In this document: positions 44,351-53,531 of the stretch, piece after piece
Layout of the letters: every line of letters starts with the position of its first letter
How positions within the stretch are numbered: the first letter of the stretch is position 1
Origin: Aureispira anguillae
Lineage (GTDB): Bacteria; Bacteroidota; Bacteroidia; Chitinophagales; Saprospiraceae
Assembly: GCF_026000115.1 (NCBI RefSeq)
Contig: NZ_AP026868.1
Location: 1-64,000 of the forward strand
Length of the DNA: 64,000 nucleotides
Reading direction: 5' to 3'
Notes under the pieces: generated by a model
Database searches by the model: none
Told to the model about the DNA's origin: nothing
Seen by the model: only the letters and a program-made list of their open reading frames with translations
Translations under genes and position numbers: made by a program

Positions 44351-46558
44351 CTACTTTTGAAACCCTAATCTATTAAATCGACTCAGAAGTTGACGCCACT
44401 TGCTCTTTTTTTGAGGAATGGGACCAATCATTTCTTCCAAAAAGTTAAGTTTAACTCCATTAAGACACATAAAAGGGGCTTGTTGGAGTCCTTTTTTGAG
44501 TGCGTCCAAAGATTGTCGATCAGCCTCTCCCCAAGAACGATTGGCTCGTGTTACGAATAGACAATAATCTGCTTCATCCCATATTGTATAAGGAACTTGA
44601 TAACTGTGCAGATGAGGAAGCTCTATAATAACATAATCCATTCCATTGGCTTCTGTTAGCAATTTACTTACAGCGGCATTGGTGGTTAGGTCTTCTGGGG
44701 CATAATGGTTAATGGATAAGGGCTTATCCCCCTCTTCTGAAGTAAAAGGAGATTGCCAATTTTCTTCTTTGGGTTGAGGTTGAAAGAGGTTAACTTTTTT
44801 TCCTTTTTGCTCTAAATTTCTTGCTAATTCTCGTCCTATGAACGTTTTTCCTTCTTCCGCTTGCATACTTCCAATAATTCCCAAAATGGGTCTTGTAGTC
44901 GTAGGTTTTTCTTTTTTGCTTTGTTCTAATTGCTCAACTAATCGATTGGTCAAGGATTGTCTTAGCTGGTCATAATAGATTCGACCATATTTCTTGGGAA
45001 TAAGCGGAAAGGCAGAGGCTAAGGGCAAACCTGTTAACTCGACTAAGTTAAGCGGTTGGCGAATGCTTTGATCAATAAGTTCCAAAAGGACTAGTGTTCC
45101 AACCACTAACAAGCCTCCAACTAAAAACGCAATAATAACCAATAGTTTTCTTTTGGAAGGATCAGGATCGGTAGGAAATAAAGGCGCATCTACTACTTTT
45201 AATTTAGTAGATAAGGCGATGTTTTGTTGGCGCATCTTTGCCAAGTTTAAAGCCTCTAATATTCTCAAATAGGCACTTTCTGCAACGGCTACTTCTCGTT
45301 CTATTTTGGTCAAATTAGAACCAATAGGCGCCATAGTTTGGTATAAATTTTTAAAATCATTTCGGCGATCCTCAAAGACCTTCAATTTGGCCTTAGACTC
45401 CCCTACCTTCAAAATATTGTCAAACCATTTTTGAAGTATATCCTTGGATTTTACTCCAGAGGTACTGTAATTAATAGCAAAGATCGCATCTAAGTCTTGT
45501 TCCATCTCTGTTCGCAGAGCGTCTAATTCTTGTTGTAAGATCAAAAGACTATCTTTAGAAGATGGTTGCTCAAAAATTTTTATCAAAGCAATTTTACTCG
45601 CTAATTCTTCTAATTGGTTTCGCTTAACAATAATGGAAGTATTTTTATTGAGCACATCTAAGTGCATGTCTAGTTGATCTTGAGAATACTTACTAGTATA
45701 TTCTGCGGAGGCAAGCGCCATTCTTTCTTTATAAATTTCTCCCTCCATTTCTTGACGGCGTTGGGCAATAGCTCGTACTTGTTCGGTATAATCTAAAATA
45801 TTATTGGACGAGCGATACCCCAGTAATTGCGCCTCTAAATCGTCCAAATGGGCTTGTGCTTTCAGCAATTGTGCTTCAAAATAGGCAACAATATCATTCG
45901 TTTCACTAACTTTTACAGAACGGTATTTACTGATGAAGGTTTCTGTAAAAAAAATAAGCGTGTTCATGGTGATACCAGGATCTGTAGAGGAAAAATCAAC
46001 CTTTACCAAATCACTAGTCTTGATGCGTTTAAATTTTATATTATTGAGTGCAAGAATGGAATAATTGGGAATGAACCGCTTGGTGTGTATAATTCGATAG
46101 ATCACATTTTCATGATCTTTTTTTAAGTAGGCTCTTATTTTTTCATAGGTTTTCTGAAAATCCCCCGCTACAATTAGTTCTCGACGAACCTCTTCGGGAA
46201 TTAAATTATGCAGTTCTTGAAGAGAGACGGGTTTACAAATTCTAACCGATACCTTGTCTATATCCTGAATTAAATGTTGTGCAATTAATTTGGTGGCAAC
46301 TTCCTCCTTTACCTCCTTGGATTTCATGATTGTCAAGATATTTTCAAAAACACTTTGAATCATAAACCGATCTCCAACGCCTTGGCGCATATCAACATTA
46401 AATCCTGAAGCAATACCTGTATAAATAGAGCTACTACTCGAATAACTTTTCTGTTCTCCTATGGTCAAATAATAAACAAGCCCTGCCATAAAAACAGGTA
46501 CAATTATAATAATAAGGTAGTGTTGTATAAGTAGTTCAAAAAATCGTGAAAAGCTCAT
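44351..46558 (-). CDS. Wzz/Wzc-like chain-length protein with degenerate BY-kinase domain
   Basis: A 735-residue polysaccharide co-polymerase. A Wzz domain runs between membrane helices near 14-32 and 478-500, with a long helical coiled-coil middle (220-450). The cytoplasmic C-terminal domain has the fold of bacterial tyrosine kinases (Wzc/CapB), but the nucleotide-binding motifs have eroded. Walker A reads G-S-M-Q-A-E-E-G-K-T (about 562-571) without the usual P-G-E-G-K. Walker A' lacks its aspartates (V-N-L-F-Q-P-Q). Walker B is Y-V-I-I-E-L-P-H, with E in place of D. There is no C-terminal tyrosine cluster. It may therefore control chain length without phosphorylation. It is separated from the TolC-like gene by 117 bp holding a possible internal promoter. 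Confidence 0.85.
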   Translation of the reverse strand: MSFSRFFELLIQHYLIIIIVPVFMAGLVYYLTIGEQKSYSSSSSIYTGIASGFNVDMRQGVGDRFMIQSVFENILTIMKSKEVKEEVATKLIAQHLIQDIDKVSVRICKPVSLQELHNLIPEEVRRELIVAGDFQKTYEKIRAYLKKDHENVIYRIIHTKRFIPNYSILALNNIKFKRIKTSDLVKVDFSSTDPGITMNTLIFFTETFISKYRSVKVSETNDIVAYFEAQLLKAQAHLDDLEAQLLGYRSSNNILDYTEQVRAIAQRRQEMEGEIYKERMALASAEYTSKYSQDQLDMHLDVLNKNTSIIVKRNQLEELASKIALIKIFEQPSSKDSLLILQQELDALRTEMEQDLDAIFAINYSTSGVKSKDILQKWFDNILKVGESKAKLKVFEDRRNDFKNLYQTMAPIGSNLTKIEREVAVAESAYLRILEALNLAKMRQQNIALSTKLKVVDAPLFPTDPDPSKRKLLVIIAFLVGGLLVVGTLVLLELIDQSIRQPLNLVELTGLPLASAFPLIPKKYGRIYYDQLRQSLTNRLVEQLEQSKKEKPTTTRPILGIIGSMQAEEGKTFIGRELARNLEQKGKKVNLFQPQPKEENWQSPFTSEEGDKPLSINHYAPEDLTTNAAVSKLLTEANGMDYVIIELPHLHSYQVPYTIWDEADYCLFVTRANRSWGEADRQSLDALKKGLQQAPFMCLNGVKLNFLEEMIGPIPQKKSKWRQLLSRFNRLGFQK

Positions 46559-46662
46559 TGCAGCAAATATTTATTCTAACAATGCATTTTAAAAAGACAA
46601 AAAGCCTTTGTATTCAATGCAATTGTTACCTATTCATAGCTTAGGGTCAAAAAAGAATAGTG

Positions 46663-46689
46663 CAAATTTATGAGATTAATCGTTAGCAA
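46663..46689 (-). promoter_or_regulatory. Possible internal promoter for the Wzz-to-glycosyltransferase segment
   Basis: On the - strand TTG (46687-46689), a 16-bp spacer, then TAAATTTG (46663-46670). The -7 box is exact but the spacer is slightly short. Transcription would begin about 98 bases before the Wzz-like ATG, from within the end of the TolC-like gene. Confidence 0.35.
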
Positions 46690-47389
46690 GTATACGTTGT
46701 AGGCTATAATAAGCTTTTTTTAAGTTTTGCTTATACCCCTCTATCTCTAAATCGAGTTTTATATTTTTTAGTACAATGTCATTATAAATTGCGATATCTA
46801 TATCCCCTTCAATGAATTTTTTTTTCGCTATTTGGAGCGTGGCTCGATTAGATTCATAACCAGCACTGGCTTTTATATATATGCTTTTGTAGTAATCTAG
46901 CTCTAGATAAGAATTAGTGATTTTTTCCGCAATTGTTAAAATAGTCTCTTCCTGGACAGCTTTTTCATATTCAACATGCCCTTCGAGTATTTTTAGTTTA
47001 TGCTTGCGGTTTGCCCAATATTCTGGTGAAAAATTTAAAATGACACCAACATTGAACAATACAGTATTGATATTCGACCCAATACCGATATTATTTTGAT
47101 TGACATCAATAAAACTATTTCCATATCCTACACTCCCTTTTAGGGCTAGAACATTTAACCAATCATTTTTAATTGTCTTAGCTTCGTTTTCCTTAATTTT
47201 GATTAGAGCATTTCGACTTTTGATTAAAGGTGATTTTTTCTTTGCAGCTTCGAGGAGTTCCTCTAAAGGAGGCAGTTGATGAATCAATAAAAGAAGACTA
47301 TCTGTTTTATTAGTAGTAGATAGACTGTCTTTTTGAGCCCAACCTATTTGTGCAACAAAAAAAAATCCCAATATCAACAGTTTTCTCAT
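46676..47389 (-). CDS. Half-length TolC-family outer-membrane protein
   Basis: A 237-residue protein with signal peptide 1-18 (ends I-G-W-A-Q). It contains P-P-L-E-E-L-L-E-A-A-K-K-K-S-P-L-I, the helical start of a TolC repeat, a predicted outer-membrane strand pair (about 85-120), and a second helix pair ending Y-S-L-Q-R-I-L. Full TolC proteins are about 430-490 residues with two such repeats; this has one. TolC-like proteins form the outer-membrane exit of export systems. Lying 2 bp after the initiating transferase gene and before the Wzz-like gene, it may serve polysaccharide export, where a Wza-type protein is usually expected and not seen here. A native single-repeat subunit would need six copies instead of three; that is inference. 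Confidence 0.75.
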   Translation of the reverse strand: MRKLLILGFFFVAQIGWAQKDSLSTTNKTDSLLLLIHQLPPLEELLEAAKKKSPLIKSRNALIKIKENEAKTIKNDWLNVLALKGSVGYGNSFIDVNQNNIGIGSNINTVLFNVGVILNFSPEYWANRKHKLKILEGHVEYEKAVQEETILTIAEKITNSYLELDYYKSIYIKASAGYESNRATLQIAKKKFIEGDIDIAIYNDIVLKNIKLDLEIEGYKQNLKKAYYSLQRILAND

Positions 47390-47391
47390 TT

Positions 47392-48075
47392 TTATACATT
47401 CTCTTTTTGGATAAAGACTTTAAATGTCTGAATAATTAATTTAATATCCATCCAAAAGGTGTAATTTTTGGCATATTCATTATCTAAACATTTTCGTTCT
47501 TCTTCAGACATGTCGCTTTGTCCTCGTTTTTGAACTTGCCACAATCCTGTTAAACCTGCAGGAGCCTCAAATCTTTGAGCAGCAGAATAATCTGTCATTA
47601 ATTGTTCTGCTTCATACAATGGCAATGGTCTATTGCCAACAATAGACATGTCACCTTTTATAATATTGAATAATTGAGGCAATTCATCCAAACTAGTTTT
47701 TCTAAGAAATTTTCCCAATCGAGTAACTCTTGGGTCTTGTTTTAATTTTACAAAAACAGCTTTATTATCATTTTCCGAACTGTTGTTTTCTTCATACTGA
47801 TTTAGCTCTTTTCTCAATTTTTCTAGTTCATTATCAGCCCCAGTTCGCATGGTTCTAAATTTGTAAAAATTGAACACTTGATATCCAGATCCTACTCGTT
47901 TTGAAATATAGAATACGGATCCTTTTGAATCAAGTTTGATGAGCAACCCTATGATTAAAAATAATGGTGCTAAAAATACAATAGCAATAAGAGAGAAAGA
48001 TAGGTCAAAAATGCGTTTCCAAAGAGGGATATAAGGGGACGTTACCTTCTTTTGATTTTGAATTACGGGCATCAT
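47392..48075 (-). CDS. Initiating phosphoglycosyltransferase (WcaJ/PglC-like sugar transferase)
   Basis: A 227-residue monotopic phosphoglycosyltransferase. A hydrophobic re-entrant helix lies at 18-45, preceded by W-K-R-I-F-D. The catalytic core carries Y-K-F-R-T-M-R, then R-V-T-R-L-G-K-F-L-R-K-T-S-L-D-E-L-P-Q, and I-V-G-N-R-P-L-P. These fit the bacterial sugar-transferase family that loads the first sugar-1-phosphate onto undecaprenyl phosphate. It would start assembly of the exopolysaccharide repeat unit and is the first gene of the long - strand locus. It is shorter than WcaJ (~460), lacking the N-terminal membrane domain, so it is nearer PglC in size. Confidence 0.9.
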   Translation of the reverse strand: MMPVIQNQKKVTSPYIPLWKRIFDLSFSLIAIVFLAPLFLIIGLLIKLDSKGSVFYISKRVGSGYQVFNFYKFRTMRTGADNELEKLRKELNQYEENNSSENDNKAVFVKLKQDPRVTRLGKFLRKTSLDELPQLFNIIKGDMSIVGNRPLPLYEAEQLMTDYSAAQRFEAPAGLTGLWQVQKRGQSDMSEEERKCLDNEYAKNYTFWMDIKLIIQTFKVFIQKENV

Positions 48076-49074
48076 TTGGCTGAAAAATTAGTTTTTGTTA
48101 GGTGATAGAAATAATATTGAAATAATATCATGTAGTTAGAGGCTTAGATGTTTTTAAGCAATAGAAATCTGCTAGATGAATGCATCATTCATCTAGGGTT
48201 AAATTAATTTATATGGCACACTTACTTTAATTCCTTGTTTTTGAATGAGGAAGTTTAAAAAATGACCAAATTGATAAATACTAAAAAGGAGGGGGTATTA
48301 TTTCAAAGCGCTAAGATAAATCTAAATAAATAAAGAAGCAAATTTATTTTTTATAAAAAATCTATATTATATTTTTTTATCTAAAAAAAGCCTTGTCACA
48401 ACTAATACTGTAAAAGGTAAAAAAAGGACTTAAAGCTTAAAAAAATACTAAAAAAAATAGCTTTTGAAGCTAGTTGAAATTTCAAGAGTATTATTGCTTA
48501 AACGCCATTGGTAGCTGGTTTTAGCTTTGTAAATAGCGTATTATAAATTTAAAATTAACTAAATAGTTTATTGTTTTTATTTAAGTTAAATTTTAATTTA
48601 TTTGAATAAAAAAAAGGACTTTAATTGATAGTAAATTCCATTTATGCACGTTTTTTTTTTTTCAAAAAAAGATATAAAATCTTCATTACTAAGTGTAAAA
48701 AAAAAAAATGACCAAAAATAAACTTAGTTGCTTGTTTAATTATTGGTTTTAAACCATTTTTTTGCCCTAAAAATAGTCTTATCCTAATCTCTACCACTAG
48801 TTCAGGTCAAAATAGAATTAAATAACACAAGGATATATGTTTTTATTATTAATATAAAAAAGATAAGCCTACTTTGCTCTAGATTTTAATCAGTACCTTA
48901 AGCTATATTACATGTCAATAGGCTTGTTTTTCGGAATAAAAAATGTTAAACACCTTTCAGGGCGATATTATTTTTTGTGGCTAATTATTTGTTATTGGAG
49001 ATAAAAAAAAGGTATGATCGTGAAGAAATGAATACTTGAGGTCTTTTTATTGTTAAGTAACTGTGCAGTTCATA
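48076..49074. other. 1-kb non-coding A/T-rich region upstream of the exopolysaccharide locus
   Basis: No ORF with coding character on either strand. It is rich in A and T runs (for example a long T-run near 48650 and an A-run near 48701-48708). It must contain the promoter of the exopolysaccharide locus. Two - strand TAnnTTTG boxes are present (48339-48346 and 48713-48720), but neither has a TTG at the right distance. Confidence 0.5.
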
Positions 49075-50004
49075 TTACTTGGGGAATGTTGACAGTAGTT
49101 GAGTTGCTTTTTGACGATACTGCTTAGAGCTGTTTAACCTTTCCAGCGTTTGTTCTGATGCTTTTAGATTGCCTTCCTTGAGATAAACAAGGGCTAAGTA
49201 CCAAGTAGCTGTTTCTTGTTGGGTAAATTCTTGCGCACTAATTTTTTGAAGAATTGGAAGGGCTTTATCATGTGCATTATCGCCCATATAACTCAACGCT
49301 AAATAAAATTTTGTAGCAGGCAAAAAATTGGCATCTACTCCATCTTTAAGGACATCACTTAATAGTTGACTAGCTTTGGCATAGTTTCCCTTGTCATAAA
49401 CAGCCATAGCCTCTAACAATTGATTTAAAGGAACTGTTTTGGGGTTTCCACCAAAACCATGTTCTGATAATTCTAATTCAATAGAGTTTGACAAAGTGTT
49501 TTCATAGGGTTTGAATGCTAAAGTATATTGTTCTTCAGTATCAAAAGTTGCTGGAGCAAAAAGCTGCCACCCTAAGGATAAAATCAATAGAATACTAGCT
49601 GCTGCAATCAATGGCTTTAGCCTTTTAAAGAAGGAGGTACTTGTATTTTTTGAGTGGTCTTGATGCCTAAAAAATCCATCTTGTTCTAAATTTTTATCAA
49701 CCGACCGAATGATCTGTTGTAGCTCTTTTTCTCCTTCTAATTGAATCTGTTGAATGAGTGCTTGATTCAGAGGTGTTTCAAAAAATCCATCTTGTTCTAG
49801 ATGAGTCCCAACATCTGCAATCTTAGCTTTTAATTCATTGGTGTTTTTTTGATCCATATAATGTGCCATGCCATTGACAATATCAGTGTAAAGATCTAAT
49901 TCTTGTTGGAGACTAGGATCTTTGGCAAGGGCATTTTTTAACCAAACTTTATCTTCATTGGTAAGTTGGTTCAAAGCATATTTATCGAGTATAGATTCTT
50001 TCAT
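49075..50004 (-). CDS. Anti-sigma-factor-like membrane protein with periplasmic TPR domain
   Basis: A 309-residue single-pass protein. The cytoplasmic N-terminal part (1-128) starts with a zinc-free anti-sigma-like segment (I-L-D-K-Y-A-L-N-Q-L-T-N-E-D-K-V-W-L). It contains two similar blocks with L-E-Q-D-G-F-F (about 72-78 and 106-112). The membrane helix is at about 133-152. The C-terminal half is TPR-like (Y-D-K-G-N-Y-A-K-A-S-Q-L-L, L-A-L-S-Y-M-G-D-N-A-H-D-K-A). It overlaps the sigma-factor gene by 4 bp, so it is a likely partner that holds the sigma factor until an envelope signal arrives. The sensing role is inferred from architecture and coupling. Confidence 0.75.
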   Translation of the reverse strand: MKESILDKYALNQLTNEDKVWLKNALAKDPSLQQELDLYTDIVNGMAHYMDQKNTNELKAKIADVGTHLEQDGFFETPLNQALIQQIQLEGEKELQQIIRSVDKNLEQDGFFRHQDHSKNTSTSFFKRLKPLIAAASILLILSLGWQLFAPATFDTEEQYTLAFKPYENTLSNSIELELSEHGFGGNPKTVPLNQLLEAMAVYDKGNYAKASQLLSDVLKDGVDANFLPATKFYLALSYMGDNAHDKALPILQKISAQEFTQQETATWYLALVYLKEGNLKASEQTLERLNSSKQYRQKATQLLSTFPK

Positions 50005-50579
50005 ACATTCATATCTTTTGTTGAATAAGCCGCTAAAACCTTTTTCTTAAGTGCATCCATGCAACGCTTTTTTTTGACTTTTACAAAACCATCTGAATAG
50101 TCCATGATTTTAGCAATTTCTTTCAAGGGCATTTTTTTAAAATAAAAAGCGATCAATAACTGTTTGCAATCCCCTTTGAGTTGCGTTAATATTTCACCAA
50201 TTAATTCATGTTTACTTTCTATCGCTTTCTTTTCTGCTATTTCATCAACATGGATAAGAGGAATCATATTGTCAGGATCATCGATCTGTATCGTTGCTTT
50301 ATTTTTTTTTCGTTTTTGCAATTGTTTTAGCCATAAATTTCTACAAACCGCATATAAATAGGTCTTGGGTTGAGCTGTAAGCTTAAAATCTGGGTTTTGT
50401 AATTTTTTGATAAAGACCAAAAGAGCTTCTTGAAATATATCTCTTGCATCCTCATTAGAACCGTTATTACTTAATATCATATTTGCACAACTTGGATAAG
50501 CAAGCGTGTACAATTGCTTGATTGCTTTGCTTTCACCTAATTGTAGTTGCTTCAAAAAAACAGGATCTATATTCGCCAT
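50001..50579 (-). CDS. ECF-type RNA polymerase sigma factor
   Basis: A 192-residue sigma-70 family factor without region 3. Region 2 lies at about 25-95, with D-A-R-D-I-F-Q-E-A-L-L-V-F and P-K-T-Y-L-Y-A-V-C-R-N-L-W, which contact core polymerase and melt the -10 element. Region 4 lies at about 130-180, with L-K-G-D-C-K-Q-L-L-I-A-F-Y-F-K-K-M-P-L-K-E-I-A-K-I-M forming the helix-turn-helix for the -35 element. The downstream gene overlaps by 4 bp and encodes a probable membrane regulator. A perfect 9-bp inverted repeat (50598-50620) lies 18 bp upstream of its ATG and may be the control site. Confidence 0.9.
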   Translation of the reverse strand: MANIDPVFLKQLQLGESKAIKQLYTLAYPSCANMILSNNGSNEDARDIFQEALLVFIKKLQNPDFKLTAQPKTYLYAVCRNLWLKQLQKRKKNKATIQIDDPDNMIPLIHVDEIAEKKAIESKHELIGEILTQLKGDCKQLLIAFYFKKMPLKEIAKIMDYSDGFVKVKKKRCMDALKKKVLAAYSTKDMNV

Positions 50580-50943
50580 TCTTATTCCTTTTTATTCTAC
50601 CAAAAACACAATTTTTGGTATATTATTCCCTACTAATTTAGGAATAAGAACCACAATCTCCGATTTTCAATCCATTTTTTATTACCTTTTTAGGATAAGG
50701 TTATCACTACTCAATGCGTGAAACTTCTTTGGTTTAAATATAAATTCTGTGTAGAGGACAAAACAATTGGACTTTAGGATTAATGGAACTATTTAGGATC
50801 TAAGATCGAAACATAGTTTTAGCTTAAACTGTACTTTATAAGTATCCTTTACCTGTTGTTTTATCTTGTACTCAGATATAAATGAATAGAAAGATGATTA
50901 CTGCTTGTTATTAGTGGGATTAAGTACTATCAAGCAATCTTAA
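50580..50943. other. Divergent intergenic region with a 9-bp inverted repeat
   Basis: No gene found. TACCAAAAA (50598-50606) and TTTTTGGTA (50612-50620) form a perfect inverted repeat with a 5-base spacer, just upstream of the sigma-factor start. It could be an operator or an RNA hairpin in the leader. No TAnnTTTG promoter with a spaced TTG was seen for either flanking gene. Confidence 0.45.
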
Positions 50944-52518
50944 ATGAAATACTTATTTTTTATACTAAACTTATTTTTTACTGTTAGCCTTTTTGGTCAG
51001 GACGAAGTATTGCCCAATTATCACCAAGCTTATAAACAGTGCAATAAAGTTTATAAGAATCTGAAATTAGCCGTTGGAGATCAAAGAGAAAACTTACCTA
51101 AGCTGCTAATTATGAATCGAAAAAAGCGGGTAGCAGCTTATCGTGGAATGGATAATACGATTATTATAGAGAAAGCAGCTTATGATATTTGTCGAACCAT
51201 GGGCGAAAATGAAGAAGCTGCTTTGGCATTTTTGATCGGGCATGAATTGACGCACTTTTACCAACAAACAGACTGGAAAAGAAGATTGGGAGAAACTCAT
51301 TTTTTGTTAAAACATGAGCAGTTAAAAAAATATGCCATGGAAGATGAAGAGGCAGATTCCTACAGTGCTTTTATTGCTTATTTGGCAAATTATAAAACAC
51401 TTGAAATCATCCCTAGTTTGTTAGAAAAAATCTATGAAGGTTATCAATTGGATAATGATTTGGAAGGCTACCCGACTTTGGAAGAGCGCAAAAGGTTGGT
51501 GGCAATCATTCAACGAAAGGTGCGAAAGTTTATACAATTGTACGAAACGGCAAACTATTATATTGCTATAGGTTGGAATTTACAGGCTTACAATTGTTAC
51601 ACTTACTTGTTGAAGTTTCTAAAAACCAAAGAAATTTATCACAATATAGGAGTTGTTTCTTTGGCTGCTGCTATAGAACAGCCAGAAGATGAGGGGTATG
51701 CATTTTTGTATCCAATAGATATTGATTTAACCAACGTATTTCAACGTCCCTTGTCAGTAGCAGGAAGTCGGAATAAATTATTAAGAGAAGCAGAAGTTAA
51801 TTTAAAAAAAGCCTTGAATTTGGATAAAAAATATTGCTCTGCCTATTTGAATCTTTCTTGTGTTTACGATTTAAAAGGAGATCCTACCAATGCTCTAACG
51901 ACTTTAAACACAGCTTCTAATTTATCGCCAACCAATTTACAACGGGCTAAAATAGCAATTATTAAAGGTATTGTATATGCTCATAGAGATCAAATACAAA
52001 CTGCTAGTAAGTATTTTGACGATGCCAATAGGCACTATCAAAATTTGCCTGTTTGGTATATTTCTAATACCAATAAACGTATTCTATCGAATGAAAAAAA
52101 CTACAAAGAACAATATCATATTGTTATAGAGGATAGAATGGATCAGGTTAACTTTCGCTCAATGCGTTATAAATCCTCTAAGGCGATCGTTTTGGGAGCC
52201 AATAGCCTATTGAATTTAGAAATTGATTTTTCGACCCAAGCACATTCTTATGTTTCACGCTTCTTTCTAAAAAATGAAACCAATGGAAAAATTTCTTATG
52301 CCTTTTTGCAACGAACTAGAAATAAGACATTGACAACGCAAACTGGCATAAAGGTAGGAGATGCATTATCAAAGGTTCAAAAGGCTTATGAAGGAACTTA
52401 TTTTCAAGTGGTGCATCACCATCAAGGTTTTTTCTTAGTTTATCCCAGCAAAGGGCTCATCTTTCAAATCAATGCGCATAGTAAGGTGCGAGAATGGGCT
52501 ATTTTTGCAGAATATTAA
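50944..52518 (+). CDS. M48-like zinc metalloprotease with TPR repeats
   Basis: A 524-residue exported protein with signal peptide 1-18. The zinc site H100-E101-L-T-H104 is followed ~30 residues later by D-E-E-A-D-S-Y, which supplies the third ligand in M48 enzymes (E-A-D pattern). Residues about 180-400 are TPR-like helices (A-Y-L-N-L-S-C-V-Y-D-L-K-G-D-P-T-N-A-L). The last ~120 residues are a separate unknown beta-rich domain. The layout resembles BepA/YfgC-type periplasmic proteases that check outer-membrane protein assembly, but the C-terminal domain differs. It probably acts in the periplasm; substrate unknown. Divergent from the sigma-factor gene. Confidence 0.75.
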   Translation: MKYLFFILNLFFTVSLFGQDEVLPNYHQAYKQCNKVYKNLKLAVGDQRENLPKLLIMNRKKRVAAYRGMDNTIIIEKAAYDICRTMGENEEAALAFLIGHELTHFYQQTDWKRRLGETHFLLKHEQLKKYAMEDEEADSYSAFIAYLANYKTLEIIPSLLEKIYEGYQLDNDLEGYPTLEERKRLVAIIQRKVRKFIQLYETANYYIAIGWNLQAYNCYTYLLKFLKTKEIYHNIGVVSLAAAIEQPEDEGYAFLYPIDIDLTNVFQRPLSVAGSRNKLLREAEVNLKKALNLDKKYCSAYLNLSCVYDLKGDPTNALTTLNTASNLSPTNLQRAKIAIIKGIVYAHRDQIQTASKYFDDANRHYQNLPVWYISNTNKRILSNEKNYKEQYHIVIEDRMDQVNFRSMRYKSSKAIVLGANSLLNLEIDFSTQAHSYVSRFFLKNETNGKISYAFLQRTRNKTLTTQTGIKVGDALSKVQKAYEGTYFQVVHHHQGFFLVYPSKGLIFQINAHSKVREWAIFAEY

Positions 52519-52909
52519 TAGCTAATGAATGCTCTGGTCACTTATTCTTTAGTCAAGAATTTATCCACGAGGGTACCTGTTTTTTAAAATGTATCGCTCT
52601 ACTCATCTATCAGGCACATTGATGTTTTTTTGATCGTATGAACTCGTACATTCTTATCCAAATCAGTATACAAAATATTCGTGATTTCTATCAAATTTCT
52701 TCCCAACCAAAATAATTAGAAGCCATCCTTTAGAGTTTATTCAGGCTATTATAAAGTAAGCAGTCTTCTAACTTTCTACCATAGGTATAAGTACTTGTTT
52801 AGAACAAGCAGGTGTTTATACACTAGTTTAAACAAGGAAAATAAAGCATCTTTGATTTGTTATTGTAATTAATAATATATTTTATAAATGAATAAAAATA
52901 AATGATGCT
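52519..52909. other. 391-bp intergenic region with no gene found
   Basis: A/T-rich, no coding ORF. The only structure noticed is a small inverted repeat CTTGTT/AACAAG near 52794-52808. A CATCTTTG just before 52860 is one base from a -7 box for the next gene, without a matching TTG. Confidence 0.4.
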
Positions 52910-53326
52910 ATGAGCGATTTATCTAATGGGTTACCTAAAATAATTAATGATAAAACTAATTTCTCTTGTTTTCTAGGCTTTGTTAAAGGTACGATAGAGG
53001 CAACAGTTTATGATAATGGAACAGATCAATTTCCTACTCATATTAATGTTGATAGTAATCTTGGTAGTGGAGGTATTACATTGACTCTAGAAGGTAATCA
53101 AACTATTAATAAGGAATTTAGCGGTGTGAAAATTATTGTTACGATTTCAAACTGGTCAGTGAGTCCAAGTCAGTTATCTTTTCATGTTAAGGCTGAAGCT
53201 AAAAAAGGTATTTTTAGTTGTCAGGTATTTGATCGTACCCTGAAAGGGCGACGTCATAATAAGGCTATGTTTGAGCAAACGCTCGCCGATACTCTAAACA
53301 AAGCTGAAGCGGCTAAAAATAGTTAA
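52910..53326 (+). CDS. Small cytoplasmic beta-rich protein of unknown function
   Basis: A 138-residue protein with no signal peptide, membrane helix or recognised motif. Residues about 15-115 alternate hydrophobic and polar residues in a way that suggests beta strands (G-T-I-E-A-T-V-Y-D, G-G-I-T-L-T-L-E-G, V-K-I-I-V-T-I-S). The end (115-138) is a charged helix. It stands alone, with a strong terminator 158 bp downstream. I do not recognise the family. Codon use looks like that of its neighbours, so it is probably a real gene. Confidence 0.6.
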   Translation: MSDLSNGLPKIINDKTNFSCFLGFVKGTIEATVYDNGTDQFPTHINVDSNLGSGGITLTLEGNQTINKEFSGVKIIVTISNWSVSPSQLSFHVKAEAKKGIFSCQVFDRTLKGRRHNKAMFEQTLADTLNKAEAAKNS

Positions 53327-53483
53327 TTTTGCTCTTCTAAGACGAATGGGGACATTGGGGATGAGTGTTGAGATGAAGTCGTATTTCTTCACTGAAAAAA
53401 TACTATTTTTTATTTTAGTACAGTTCCATGAACCTTATTTAGAAAGCCATCAGATTGTTGTAGAATAAACAATTTTTACTGAT

Positions 53484-53517
53484 TCCTGCTAGTTCCCGAA
53501 CTAGCAGGAGTTTTTTT
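53484..53517 (+). terminator. Strong intrinsic terminator
   Basis: TCCTGCTAGTT (53484-53494) pairs perfectly with AACTAGCAGGA (53499-53509), with a 4-base loop and seven T residues. It ends the transcript of the small + strand gene and faces the Hpt gene. Confidence 0.85.
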
Positions 53518-53531
53518 GTCGTACCAATAAC

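Noticed and set aside
48339-48720. Promoters for the exopolysaccharide locus at 48339 and 48713
   Set aside because: Both have TAnnTTTG on the - strand but no TTG at 17-21 bp, and the region is so A/T-rich that chance matches are expected.
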